A program made the position numbers and the translations under genes. Shown piece after piece: positions 14,601 to 28,700 of a stretch of DNA of 64,000 nt. The stretch spans positions 14,911,191 to 14,975,190 of the forward strand of contig NC_088300.1 of assembly GCF_032854445.1 (NCBI RefSeq). The letters run 5' to 3'. Each line of letters begins with the position of its first letter. The first letter of the stretch is position 1. The DNA is from Liolophura sinensis (Eukaryota > Mollusca > Polyplacophora > Chitonida > Chitonidae). The notes beneath the pieces are model-generated. The model did no database searches. It was not told where the DNA came from and saw nothing but the letters and a program-made list of their open reading frames with translations.

Positions 14601-17600
14601 TTCCTCCTATTGCTAGGAGCAATCTGTTAAAGGAGATCACAAATGTACCAGATGTATATATATATATATACATATATATATCAATCCATAAAAGAGAGAT
14701 ACTGTAATTCTTCAACCTTTCGTATGTTCAATAGGCATTTATTCAAGCATATTCTGAGCCCATAATTCTGTGTAGACTGATAAAATTACACTTTTTGTGA
14801 AGCCCTCAAATTGGCCAACCAAACCAATTTGGATTTGTCTCCAAAATCAAAATTAAAAAGATGCATATGTCCCACTGAAAGGTTGCTCTTATATACATCA
14901 TGTATTTACTAAAGAGCTCCATATCAGACTGCAGAAAAGTTCAATTACTCTTACACCAGAGGGAGGATGACATTTACCTATAGGTTTGGCGTAAACTTCT
15001 CAGAGCTAGTACAAGATATTGCCTGACCCAATATCTTCAGAAAACAACACTCAAACAAGGCTGCACAGACAGACAGACAAGATAACAGCATTCTTCAAAC
15101 TAATGTGTGGTTGTCCGTGATCAACAATGACTTAAACCACTGAGCCAGACTCAGACATGTGTGTGTATTTATTTATTTATTTGCTTGGTGTTTTACACCG
15201 TACTTAAAAATATTTCACTTAAACAATGGCGGCCAGCATTATGGTGGGAAAAAGCCGGGCAGAGCTTGGGTGAACACGATTACCATAGCAACCTGTATAT
15301 GCTCATGTCTATGATGAACCATGAGCTAGGTTTCACTCATTACTATGGAACATTTTCAAACCATAACATTTAAAGACAAGAAATTAATTTTAAAAAATAC
15401 CATTTCAAGTTTCACATTAATTAGGCATTAATTATATGTAAATTTATAGTTTCAGGTACAGACAAGAATTTTTGTAAGATACACAGGCTAGATGTTCATG
15501 TACATGAAACACTGAATAAAAAAATCAGGATTATTTTCTTGATTGAAAATGTGGTGTATTACCTTCATATGTACACACACATGTGCAATGTACCATATTA
15601 GTAGCTTATAGCAGGTGTCTGGTTTTATCCCCTGATTATATGAGGTTAGAGCAAATTAAACAAGTCCTTGTACTGCAATCTATTAATGCCACCAACTCTT
15701 CAAATTACACCCAAATTAGATAGGAAACCCGCATACCTTTTATAACACCAGGGAGAAATCTAACACAATTACCATAGCAACGTGATAAAAGACACAGGAT
15801 CAAGCTTAAAGCTTTTAGCGGGATGGGAGCTTAACGGGGGTGTGTCAACTCATTATCCTGGTCTGATACAGCCATGACTATAATTCACCGTCACTGACCC
15901 ACAGGTGGACTATGGTCACATACAGCGACACTGGCCACTAAACACTTATCCAGCCACACCCTGAATAACTGCTACAATATACCTATGTGTAAAGGTGTTT
16001 ATTACCAGTGCAGTGTTTTAGAACAGCAAACGTAACTACATGTACATAGCCAAAAGTCCAAGATCATGTACATGTGTGTGTACACCTGAATGTTGGCAGG
16101 TATATATTTGAAAACCAAAATACATGTATTGTAACACTCACACATTTTTGTTTCCTCATATATAACGCCTCATATATAACCTAACATATATGTATATGTA
16201 CCTGTAGAACTCACAGGCCAATAAACACATAAACTCCTGGTGTCTCAGACAGGTTATATAACAGTTCTCTATGCAGCTGACAGACCTCTGACCTTTGAGA
16301 TCACAGGCTTCAGCTTAACAGTCTGGGGGTTTGTGAGGTACCCAGTAAATGGCAATGGTCTCCTCCACCCATAAATCTGACAGCCATCTGACTGGAAAAT
16401 TCAGGAGTAGGGCATTTAGACAACTTGCCTGTAATTTGTTACGTAATTTTTGAAAGACAGCCTACGCAGTTGTTAGCGGCTCTTTTGGTGGGTTGTCACA
16501 GAAGTGGAGTAAGAATTTATGTATATGTATCCTGATGATCTCAAGGCTACTGTTAGATGTTATCCACGATATGTGGTATATGTGGTATCTGGGATAGGAT
16601 TACATGATTACAAATGCACATGTTCATGTACCAGTGCATCATACTCAATGTAATCTGCCAGCAACCTGCGGATGGTCATTGGTTTCCACCGGGCTCTGCT
16701 CAGTTCCCTTCCAACATAATGCTGCCCGCCTTCATATAAGTGAAATACTCCTGAGTACAGCGTAAAACACCGATCAAATAAATAAATAAATACTCAATGT
16801 AAAGATCTGGGGCCGATTGCAAAAGTCAAAAATTTGAAATAGGAATTTACAGCTCATTTTTGAGCCACGAATATTAAAATGTTGACCACCTCTTCAGTGT
16901 TATCTCAACATATTATGCACCAAAATTTCAACTTCCATTGTCGAAATTAATATGACGTTTTAAATCTTGACTTAAGTGAGAAATGTCTTTGTAGAATCGA
17001 CCTACAGAAGTGCTACAGAAGAGATTATACATGTGTGTGTAACTAGTCATGCTAGTGGTCATGCATGTAATCCCCTTAAGCACAATTATGAGTACATACA
17101 TGTATGCACAGTGGAATGGTGACCCTCCCAGCCAATTAAAAGTACAGGTTATATGACAACTTGCAAACAATCAATCCATGCCTATTACTGATCAAATCAG
17201 CTAATATCCATAATCATGCACTGATTACTGCCATACTACTGTATTAAAGAACCATATATCAGTCCATGTACATCAGTTCACATATTAATGCTTTTCAGGT
17301 ACTCAACAATTAAGGCTAGTGGGTGAAATATTTTTAATCATTTATTGCTTTAACATCCCCAAGGAAAACATATTACACTGTTCAGTTTCAATACATATTG
17401 CATGAGTTTAGAAGATCATTGAAAATAACATAACACTGAATCATGATGACACAGTGGGTTTTGGCATATCATTCAGATGTATACATACTTGTACTTATTT
17501 ATCTGACCGGGGTCAAAAGCTATACTCAAAAATGTTTCACTTGTATAACAAATCTCAGTTTTAGAAAGTACCAGGAATAAACTGACATGTTGGTGAAATT

Positions 17601-20600
17601 GCAATAAATAGTGTAGCCATGTTTGCGCCAGACAGGCAACATAGTGTTGCCATAATAAGGCAACATAGTGTTGCCATAATAAGGCAACATAGTGTTGCCA
17701 TAATAAGGCAACATAGTGTTGCCATAATACAACCAAAGGAAACAATAGTTCCAACTGTACCATAAGCTGGTGAGACTAGATTGAAGACTATGTTTACCAT
17801 TAATGCCAGTACACGTCATCCGTGATTTATTTATTTATTTGATTGTTTTTTTTTAAGTCGTACTTCATGTCATCAATGAGGCAAACATTATCAACATGAA
17901 GGTGTAAATAACACTACAAGGAGAGAAGCCACTGATCTCATTGTTAGTTATTTAAAAGTCTCCAATGAAAAAAAACAGTAACATCATTTGGAGCTACAAA
18001 CTCTAAACAAGGGAGTAACTGTCTTCAGACTGATACTTCAGCGGCGGCAACACTTTGGCGACATGGACTCGTCCTGCCACAAGATGACAGTATACATGTA
18101 TGTACACAAACCTATTGGCAGCGTCATCATATGACTGAAACATCATTAAGCACATCGTAAAACTCTAGGGATACATATGTAGGCTACATTCTATTCAGAA
18201 TATACAAAATGGTTACAATGTGAATGCCATCAACTGTACATCACCCAAACTTAACCAGTCTACAGATACCCAGTATACTACATGAACATAAACTCAATTC
18301 AATTTTTCCATTAATATGTAAGTAAAATTAATATTTATGTAGAAACGGAAACTGACATTCCCTCCATATAAAGGCAAAGTTCTGCTGGGGATTTACTGCT
18401 GATACAATTACACTGCCTGATTTACAGAAGGAGTGCACAGATGAATCAATTAAACAATACAACTACAGCAATGAGAGTAACACTACATGAAGAGTAGCAA
18501 GGACAGTCTCACAGTTGGCAAATGGTCACATGTAGCAACTGGAACCTGACCTCTTGACAATTTACCTCGGTTATGCTTTCATTCTCACATTCCATTCTAA
18601 AATACTGAAGATATCTATCCAATCACGCATGCAACAATGTGTCAGACACGTTATAGCAGCTGTATATCAAAATATATATACTAATATCGTATAAGTACAT
18701 GTATATACATGTACTGTCAGTGTTGGATCCAGGAATTTTTAAGAAGTACTTGTTTGAATATTTTTCCCAGGGCAGTGAGGTAAAATGGACCAATTAATAG
18801 CTTGGGCTCTGGATGCCACAGATTTTGTGTATGCTTGGATATGTATTCTCAGCTATTTTAATCTATTTCTGTGCATTTATAAGACGGTACTGACAACCGT
18901 CTTTTATGTCTATTACTCGGAGGCATGTTAAAGTACAAATTTCAAAATACAAACATTTCATCTTTGGAAGAAAAAAAATTTGAAATCTTTAAATATTTGC
19001 CCATTTGACTTTAAAGACAAGTCATTTGATGGACCCTGCAGGAACCTGTATCCATCCAGCAGCGACTACATGTTTTGTGTCTTAGGAAGGTACATGTATC
19101 AATTATAGACTGGAGCAAGATTGACTTACATGCTTGGCTTAAGGCAGCCAATCTTGTCAAAATCTGGTTTATTTTTCTTTTAAATTCTTGTGTGATTTTC
19201 ACCTTTAAATAATTTTAGTTGGATGTGCACATCCATGAATTGTACAGGAAGTAACTGATATTAAATACATGTATATATTCTGGTAATGGTATATGTTTTG
19301 GCATTTCCCAGTTTTGTCATCAGATGATGTGGAAATCAAAGGTTTTAAACTGCTTACTAATTTGCAGCCTTCAAATTCAGGTATCCAGAACTACCTGTTA
19401 TACCATAGTAAATAATATACTACGTGCGCAGCCTAAAGAAACAATTTTCGGGTGGTTATGGGTGACCTTTTTACAACTGATTCCAAGGTGAAAACAACAA
19501 TATACTGACATGAAGCCTGATATTGTTAGGAATCATTAGGCTATGTTTTGGTGCATCCTACAGATGCAGGAGTGAATGCAGTAAATGGAAGTGGCGTCAT
19601 ACAGCTTAACTGTAGGGTCTGAAATAAGGCTGAAATAACGAAGAAGCTAAATGAAATTATGATGGAATGAAATGCAATCTCATCAAATGAAGAAAAAATT
19701 GTTTCCTCTAGGGGTCTCCTTCAAATATAACTTTCTTTATACATGTATGCAATCACACAGAAAGAGGAACTAATGTTGGTGAAATCTGAATCCAATCATG
19801 CACTGCCTTTAGCAATGGCCGACTTGAATGGTGTACATTTCTCCAGCAAACCACTTCAGACATGGAGAAAAAAAGGCATTAGGGACTGGAGGCCTGCAAG
19901 ACTGCCATAAAAAGTTACTTCCACAACAGTACAAGCAGTCAAGACAAATTGTAACAACATTAAAAAACCAAGTATAAGATCTCTTAAACAGGTCAGCATC
20001 TGGAATGATCTACAGGAAGAAGTTGCATGTGTTCACTGTGACGCCTCTAAAGAAGGACAGGTTCCAGTGCCAATCTTATCACAACTAATTTTTCCATATC
20101 TTTTTTCATGACTACATGTAATGTCTCCTATTATGTTGTTATAAACGGGAAATTTACTAAAATAGTTACAAGAACATGAAGTCAAAAGTACACAAGCTAG
20201 AATATGAAAATAATATTGCACAACCTATATAGGTTTGACAGGTTAGCAAACTATTGGATGTATTTTCATGATGAACCCAAGTGTGACAGAAGTACTGATT
20301 ATCTTATCTTAGGTTGCTAGGTTGAGCATAAGACACTGCAAACTACACACATGGTTGGTTCAGCATTTCTGCACTTACTGTTAAAATATTGTCACACAAG
20401 CTTTTGTCACATTCGCAGTTACTGTCTCATCCTTCGACACCTTGCAAAAATGTGCTGCTGTAATCGTACACAACACACTGTTCAGCGTGTTTGCAAAATT
20501 CACAAGATGAGTTTAAAAATGTGAATTTCCTCTGATTTAGTGTTGCATGCTTTATTTTCCAGATTGTTAGATAGAAAACATAGTTCTCCAGTCTGGTATA

Positions 20601-22728
20601 ACGTACCTGTTCAGTGTGGACTGGGGTGTAATAGAAAGGTGTTAATTTTTACATCTAAACACATTTTTTTCACATAAAAACGGTCAATTTACACAAAGTT
20701 TCCATGCATGTGAAAAGGCTAAGCTTAACACACATGTGAGAGTCACATCTGCTCTGTAGATGTGGAACACATATACATTTGTTAAAGATACAATTTCATA
20801 ACTTATAATGTACATACATGACCAGTAATTTTACATATAGTATGTTTTTGTTTCACAAATATAAATTATACTTATAAATCTTCATCTACAAGTAATTACA
20901 TGTACGTGTAAATAGTCAAATTGACTTGTTTGATGTACATGCTATATACCTGTACAGACACAATGTACAACTAAAATGTGGAAATGTGGCATGGAATACA
21001 ACTTTATTATGTCCCTTGTGACCAATAAACCATGGATCTGACCAAAGCTCTGGCAAAACAGTATGAATGGCTATCTGGTTTGGGGGCAGGAGGGGGAGGA
21101 GGGGTTCTGGAGGGTTTCAAGGCAGATCAAAGTGAGCAGCCATAACAGTCTATGGTTAGTGACTTTATGTGATGGCTTTTCTCTAGCAGCAGCTTTGTTA
21201 GATGTGCCACATGGGGCCGCTCATCCTAGACTCGAAAAGCTCACAGCCACAATTTACAGGCAGCAGACCATAGACAGCCGAGGAGACAAACTACAGATCT
21301 GCCTACCTGTACAATGCCTTTCAGTGATATACTTAAAGTACAGCTGGTGTACAGCAGTTTAATCAAAAATTCATCTAAAATCTTGTTATTGTGCCTGTTG
21401 CCTGAAGACATCTTGATGCCTTAACTCATTTCCAGTAAACCAAAATTCTGATTGCATTCCAATAGTCTCGCCTCCTTGCCAGCTGTAAATGTGATTCAAT
21501 ATAAAGCCAGTCATGTTACATAGGTTCTCTAGAAGTACACATGTTCATGGGTACAAGCTAATCTTTTTTTCCATAGAATATTCTTGAAAACTGACTTGAA
21601 TACAACTCCTTTCTGCATAAAATGAAATCTATTTAAGACAATGGAAAAACAATCTTGAGACAGTACTTTTTAAAGCCCAAAAAATAAACATCTAAAGCAT
21701 AAATGACAAAGTACATGCATATTATTGGAGTCTGTTATTTACACATGCACATGTATATGTAGTAATTACATGTACCTGAAATAAATACACTTGCTTCATA
21801 ACGTGTTAATTGTGAGAGAAAAGTAGAGACAGAGTGCAGTATTTGTTTATGTATTCAACGGCAGATTAACACTGTTCTCAACAACTTGTCAGGCCATCTG
21901 CTTTCTAGAGGTAACATTTCAAGACCCCATGTGGCCTGTGGAAATACGCACACAACAAATGAAAAGAGTGTGAATGTGGAGCTATGTTCTCCAACATCTG
22001 CATGAACTTAATGCAACCACCAGTCACAACATGTAACATGTAAATACATGCACTCAGCTTTCATCCAAATATTCACCATAGCTGCAGACATGGCTAGCAT
22101 ATCCATGTGTGCTAAATAGCTTTTTTTTTCGGCCATCATTTCCCCTTGAAGGCATACACATGTAAAGAAAACATACGGTCTAAGCATGTTGTAGATTTCT
22201 ACAAATACAGGTTGTAGCTGTGACTGGATTCCCTTTCACCCAGCACAAATCTGTACATGTACAATCTGGTCGTTTGTCTTTTTTGTCAAGGGTCAAAGAC
22301 TTGCTATATCACTACCAACCACATACACCCTCTAACAGTGTTAAAATACATTGCAGTCAAACTACACAGAGAAACCATTACTTGTTATTTCTCCTTGACA
22401 AACCAGGCAATCAAATGGATCTTATGTCTCAAAGTCATCTCCGTGTTGGGGAAAGCAGATACCCGTGTGATTACCTATGTGATGAAATACCTGTTGATCA
22501 GAAGTATGTGCGTATCACTTATACAATATGTGCTCAAATGTCCACCAAAACACAAATCCCGGAGTTACACACTGCACCATCCGTCAGAAATCAAAATTAG
22601 TACATGTACATATGTAGGTATGTATTCCATCAAAATTAGCAGGTTTGTTCTGATTATACGTTGTACTACGCATGTGCGAGAGATCAAATACCTGAAGAAT
22701 TCATGCACAAACAGTCCATGGTCTAATT

Positions 22729-22766
<38 letters not shown>

Positions 22767-25700
22767 AAAAAACGTTTCGTAAAAGAAAAAGTACATGTAA
22801 ATTTTGTACTAAACACAACTTGCCACAAAGTTTAAGTAAATGTACACATGCACATATTACCAACAGAAAATAAATGGCCTGTTTTAATGCATTTACACAC
22901 ACCACAAATGTAAAGTATATGTACTTCATTATATGTACCTCCCCAATGCTTTCTTCTACACTATGCGTGCATGTTTAGCTTCCTTTAACAATTTACAACC
23001 AGCTTTTGTTTCTGACAAATGTCACAGGTACAACCAGTAAGGTGCAGAACAGATCAGGGTGCAATAAAGATTTACAAAAAAAAAAGTCAGCAATCTCCCA
23101 ATCAATCTTTGACAGAGTACCAGCAACCATAGATGTGAGCATGCAATATATCGCCTGTCGTTTTGTGTCGACTCAGTACACACATGTAGGTATTCTACAT
23201 CCTGCTCTAACATGCTGTCTCGCCGTTTGCTTTCTCTGAGGCTAACACTACCATGTACAAGTAGTTGACATACACAAGAGAAAGGACTGAAACAAAGGTT
23301 CATTTTGGTATATAAGCTACAATTAGAATTTCATGAGAATGCATACGTCGTATTTAGTACAACATCACAGAAAAACACAACTGAAGGTTCTCATCCTAAA
23401 CCTTATAGGTATGATTGTATTAGGAATTGTTGCAAAATGCAATCACTATGACTCTCTCTAAGAGCACAAATATTTTCCACAACTGAAATGGTTCCAGACA
23501 GTGCCCTGAAGTATCCATACGCATCTTACATGTTCAACTGTAATCAAACTCAATACATGGTCTTAATTGTTTATTTACATCATGAATTAATTGTATAACA
23601 ACATGGCGTGCAGTGTCATAGGTACATACCCATGTACAGACGAAGCAGAGTGTTTAGCTGACATAACTGACAAGTGATTCTGGCAAAGAATTCACCATAT
23701 CGAAAAAAAAACAAGTGATTCGCTTCCACACTGGCCTCTCTGAATGGTTACATTACCTGACGTGAAACACAAAACGCTTCAGTTAGCTTTCCTCAGCATG
23801 TTAAGCTGTGAACCACCAAACTTCTTTTAGTCCTGGAGTAAATCTGACTTCACACCACCATGTTGTTATTGAATAACAAACACCATCAGGCCACAATTAA
23901 CACCTCGGCCCAGTTCTTCAAGAGTGCATTAGCTAATATTGGTATTAAGTCATAATTTATATTTAAAATCTAAGATAAACTCAGCAGGCAATGCAGTTCT
24001 CCAAAGTGAAAGTATACCACCATCAGCAGTTTTAGTTCATAATTAACATACTGGTATGTAATTTATTTTACACTAAATACAAAATTGAAGACTTGGCTCA
24101 CAGCTAAATCTGGTATTAAGTCTTGCACCAGTTTTGAACAACCGGGTCCAGAGAAACTGGGGCAAATGAATCGGAGAGCATGAAGAATTCATCAACCACC
24201 TTTTCAAATATCACATGACTTTCTTGGTGTATGGCCTCAACTCTGCTGATTTTCCCAACACTTAAATCATTTTCTTCACTCCAGATTGTTGTAATCGCAT
24301 ATACTTGAATTTGTTCATTATTAAAAGAATACTTTATGCCACTCCTCCAAAACACATCACCATATTAATGATGTACATGTACATCTCTGTGATGAAACCT
24401 CCCTATTCTGCTCGGCAGTCTTTTTCCGGATGATGCTGAGCCTTACCAACACAACATGTAGCTTAACCAGCAACTGACTGGGTTTACTTGAAAATGACGG
24501 TTGGCACGGTTTGAATGCTGTCAATGTGTCTGTTAGATGTACATCCATGTACATGTTCCATGTTTATATTCATATTCCATTATTTAATAAAAACAAAATT
24601 AAGTTAAAGTGAAATAGCACCTGGCTAATTTTTACGTCCACTGAAAGACAACCTTTCAAAGTATCTTAAACTGGCATTAAATATTTTTTAAGATTTTTTA
24701 AAACTCAGTAAAATTTTAGTAAAACTTCGTCTTGACACAGCTTCAGTACATCTCCATTATCGAAGGCAAGGTGATGTCACGTTTACTCTGGTTCTCTCAC
24801 ATCAAGGTATTTCCCCATATAATAGTGTAAGCAGTAGCCTAGCTATGCCAGATATAGTTGTGCCTAAGTGATACATATAGTTTTCTCAGAAACTGTACAC
24901 CCTGGGAGAATATTTCTTCCACTGCTTGAACTGTTGATACAGTATGCTTACCATATTATTTACAAGGTGTGGTTGTGCTGGTGACTTGACCCCTTTTAAA
25001 TATTTACAAAGTTACAACAGGATTGTTGTAAAACTAGATTCATGCTCAAATCCAAAACAAATGGAAATAAATCTAAGTACCACCGAAGCTGATCTAGGCA
25101 TTTGCCTGTTACTGGATTTTATACTTCAGTTCTGTAGCCGTGGCTTCTAATGTGAAAGGAGTGCTGACCCAATTACTGCAGATGTCAGAGAAACCAACTT
25201 GGCTGGGGCACTGCATTTCAATAATTTTACTGAGTTTTATAAAAGAAAACAGAAAAAAAGACAACATCCTTTGAATGAGAGAAAGATGGAGTAAAATTTA
25301 AATTCTTCAGTTGTAATAAATTCAGAGAAAAAATTATATCATAAGATTTAACTGATTTCAAGCATTGTCCGCTGAGATGCCGTCTTCTGATTGAAATTAA
25401 ACCTTCAGCATCCCTAATGAACTTTGCACTGACTCTGATATTTGTTATTTAGAGACGGCTGACTAAATGCTAAAATGAACAACAAAAAATGTATTTGGGG
25501 AATGCACTTTGGGTCCAAACAGTATGCTGCTGTCTGACATAATTTGTGATACCATCAATGAACATTACACAGCTTGTAAATCAACCGATTTCACATCTCT
25601 GGTGGTCTGTAATTGATACAGATCTGCCCCACAACACTTTGTGAACTGGACGTTTGACTAAACGAAACTAAATTGTTGTGAACAATCTCAACATGGTGTC

Positions 25701-28700
25701 CTATGCAGTAGTTCTGTGATATCAAATGTCACTTCATGGAGTGAATGCGTAAAAGGCTATGTCACAGCTCAGGCCACACAATCTGATAGCAACATGTTTG
25801 ATTGGATAAAATTCTCAAGCTGGCTGCCTCAACTCACGCCAGCCATTTGTGCAGTATTGTTATTTTGTTCTGCATCTTCTTCTGTGAAATCTCCTCAAAA
25901 TAATAAAGTATGATACTTTTTAGAAAGCTTGGGTATCTGCTTTTGAAACATTGAAATATGTTTTAGCCATTTGCTGTCTTGTCCTTTAAGTCAGAACTTT
26001 ACAGTGTCTTGATGTTATATGTGCTTGGTGCAAATATGTCTCTATTTGCATCAATTTACTTTAAACTTTATTATGAAACAAATTTTCTTGCTTGCGCATA
26101 CGATGTATGTACATATTGATCTGTATAACAAACTTTGTCTCCTAATTTACCGGATGTATACTGCCCTGTCAAGTATTATAGGCATGTTCGCTAAATGTCC
26201 AACACAAAGGTAAGTACCGGCACATGCACTATAGGTAGTTAATTCAGGAATGCAGTGTTTTACCAGTAGGTTAGGAATATGTACATGTACTTGTATGCTT
26301 TTAGGTGCAGGAGAACCAGATCTAGGGCCAAAGCAATCAGCCCATGATTGCTCTGAGCACTCCAATCAACACTGGCCAAAAGGCTGTTCCAGACGAGGTC
26401 TTTCAACGAACGCTTCCAACAAATTAAAGACGCCAGTAATGACAATGGGTGCGCCCATCAGTCAATGCACTGCAGATACATTGATGTCATGATGAAAGAT
26501 GCGCAGATATCAAAGATAGATGGAACAACAACCTGTCAGGGATTGACTGTCCCTCAGTGCCACTTGACACAAAACACTAGGCATCCTTTAGCAGGAGACA
26601 AAAAACTGCTTACTTCAGCTCGCTGAACGTCAGCCATCATAGATCATCGCATGAGCGCTTTGTCCAGGTGTCGAAAATGATGAGAACTCCTCATCAAACA
26701 GGCCTTGGACTAAAATGTCATCAATGACAGAGTCCATCCATAACAACTTGGTAGGGAGTGACTAGCTACAAGGTCTGCCTCATGGTTTCCTTGTAAACAT
26801 GCAGGTACATACAAGTATATAATATCACAGTCATGTTACTTTGTACATGAAACCATTTCTGCACAGAGCATATCAAATGGCGAGCCTTATTTTGATGAAT
26901 TATTAAAAGTACCACAAATATTCTTCTCTGTATACATGTAGCAGTTAACATGTAATTGTCAAATTCAATCCTTCAATACCACGTCAAAGATGAAATCCAC
27001 TGACTGTGCAACATAAGTAAAAACCACATTCAATACCAATAATCACAATACCCATTCCAAAAGAAAAATGAGCTTTAGAACCAATTCTCATATAAACATG
27101 ATAAAGTGACATGAGCAAAAATTTAAGCACTCATCACTAACCAATAAAACTCAGTAAGAGAACCTGTCATTATTCTGGGAATGAAATGCATATATTATAT
27201 TCACAATGTCAGTTTCAACACAAAACAAATGAATTTCAATTGTCCTGTAATTGCTACTTTCCATATTCATTTTGCCCGGTTCTGACAGTTCCGTTGATCT
27301 TAGAAAAGATTTTTGTGGTATCACTTGAACCAACGGATATTTCAGCACAAATATTTATGAATTTTACCTACCTCTATAAAATAATTTTATTGATATTTTT
27401 ATTTAATTTATTTAATTGGGGTTTTATGCAGTACTCAAAATTTTTTTACTTATACGACAGCTGCCAGCATCGTCTTGGGAGAAAACCAAGCAGACCTCGG
27501 GGTAAACAAAATCTGAGTTAAGCACGGTGCAAGTGTAACCCTTGCACATGTACAAAGTACTATGCATGTGCTGTCCTGACTAGGTTACATGTTCCACTTC
27601 TCTGTATGCTTCATTCAACTTACAAAAATCTTCTTCATTCCAAATGGACACCACTCAAAGACTTGAATCTAATGACTAATTCACACAGAAAAGGTACAAA
27701 AGTATGCTGTGTCTTATAGCCTGTGGTCAATTCTGTGTAGCTAGTGGACATTTTCAGGCTCGTAAACATATGGGGATAAAAGTGGATTGAAATCCCCTTA
27801 ATACTGCTCAATGCCCAAATTAGTCATTAAGCTGTACGTGTGATCCTGCCTTCAACTCTAGTGGAGAACTTTTACAACATGCCTGGCTAAAACTACCGAG
27901 AATCATCGGCAAGCCTTGATCGGCCTGGTGCAAATTACACGGCCGCTAAACCTATTGTGTGAACTGGCAGTCATAAACTCTACACATAAGATCAATCTTA
28001 TAAAAGGCTGAATCCATGTCCACCGATCAAACGCTGTGTCACTGTACATAGTGTCAGAAGGCCTTAAAGCCCCAGGCAGCTGCCATGGCGCGCACAAGTA
28101 CAGCAAACCAGTCTTCTAAGCACAGTGCTATGACAGTAAATTTTCCCACTTTGACAAGGATCTTGCAGAAAGCTCTGTTACACAGCCTCTCACATTTCAA
28201 ATAGCATGTATAATAGCTCAATACATTTACATTATCGAGATACCAATGGGCATCATTTTACATGTACAAATGTTAAAATATATGATATACTGTACTTCTA
28301 ATAAATCTATCGACAATTCCTCAGATGGTTGCAAAGAGAAAAAAATTCTCTCACAATGTTCTGTACAGCTCTGCTTAATAAAATCATAACTTTTTATCCA
28401 AATCAATCAGTTCTGAAGTTAGAATGATATGTGTAATAAACATACATGTATGTAATGAGCATTTGCAGATTTGTCAATACAATTTAGTTCTCTCAACAAA
28501 AAAGAGTTCTTGCTATTATCTCATTCATATTTGCTTGCAGTAACACCCACCTAAATTACTGAACATTCTGTAGTGCAATGGGTTACACGGGATACCAGGG
28601 TTACACGGGATACCAGGGTTACACGGGATACCCGTCATTGTTAAATGACTGAACTTTATCCCACAGTACTGAAAAACAACAACATGATCACACACCAAAA

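Larger units (their letters stand above)
17870..27399 (-). other. Long PRKD intron 1 stretch without recognised genes
   Basis: No convincing exon on either strand, and codon-like GC islands are absent or not in spliceable frames. It contains an AT dinucleotide run at 22733-22764 and a possible terminal-inverted-repeat element at 23908-24152. A slightly GC-richer patch at 26300-26510 has no recognisable protein similarity. Confidence 0.5.

Noticed and set aside
17635-17729. CRISPR-like array
   Set aside because: The 24-bp units are directly adjacent with no spacers, and the context is an animal intron.
24116-24355. 79-codon minus-strand frame as a nested gene
   Set aside because: No recognisable family, no splice partners, and its end overlaps a repeat-like terminus.
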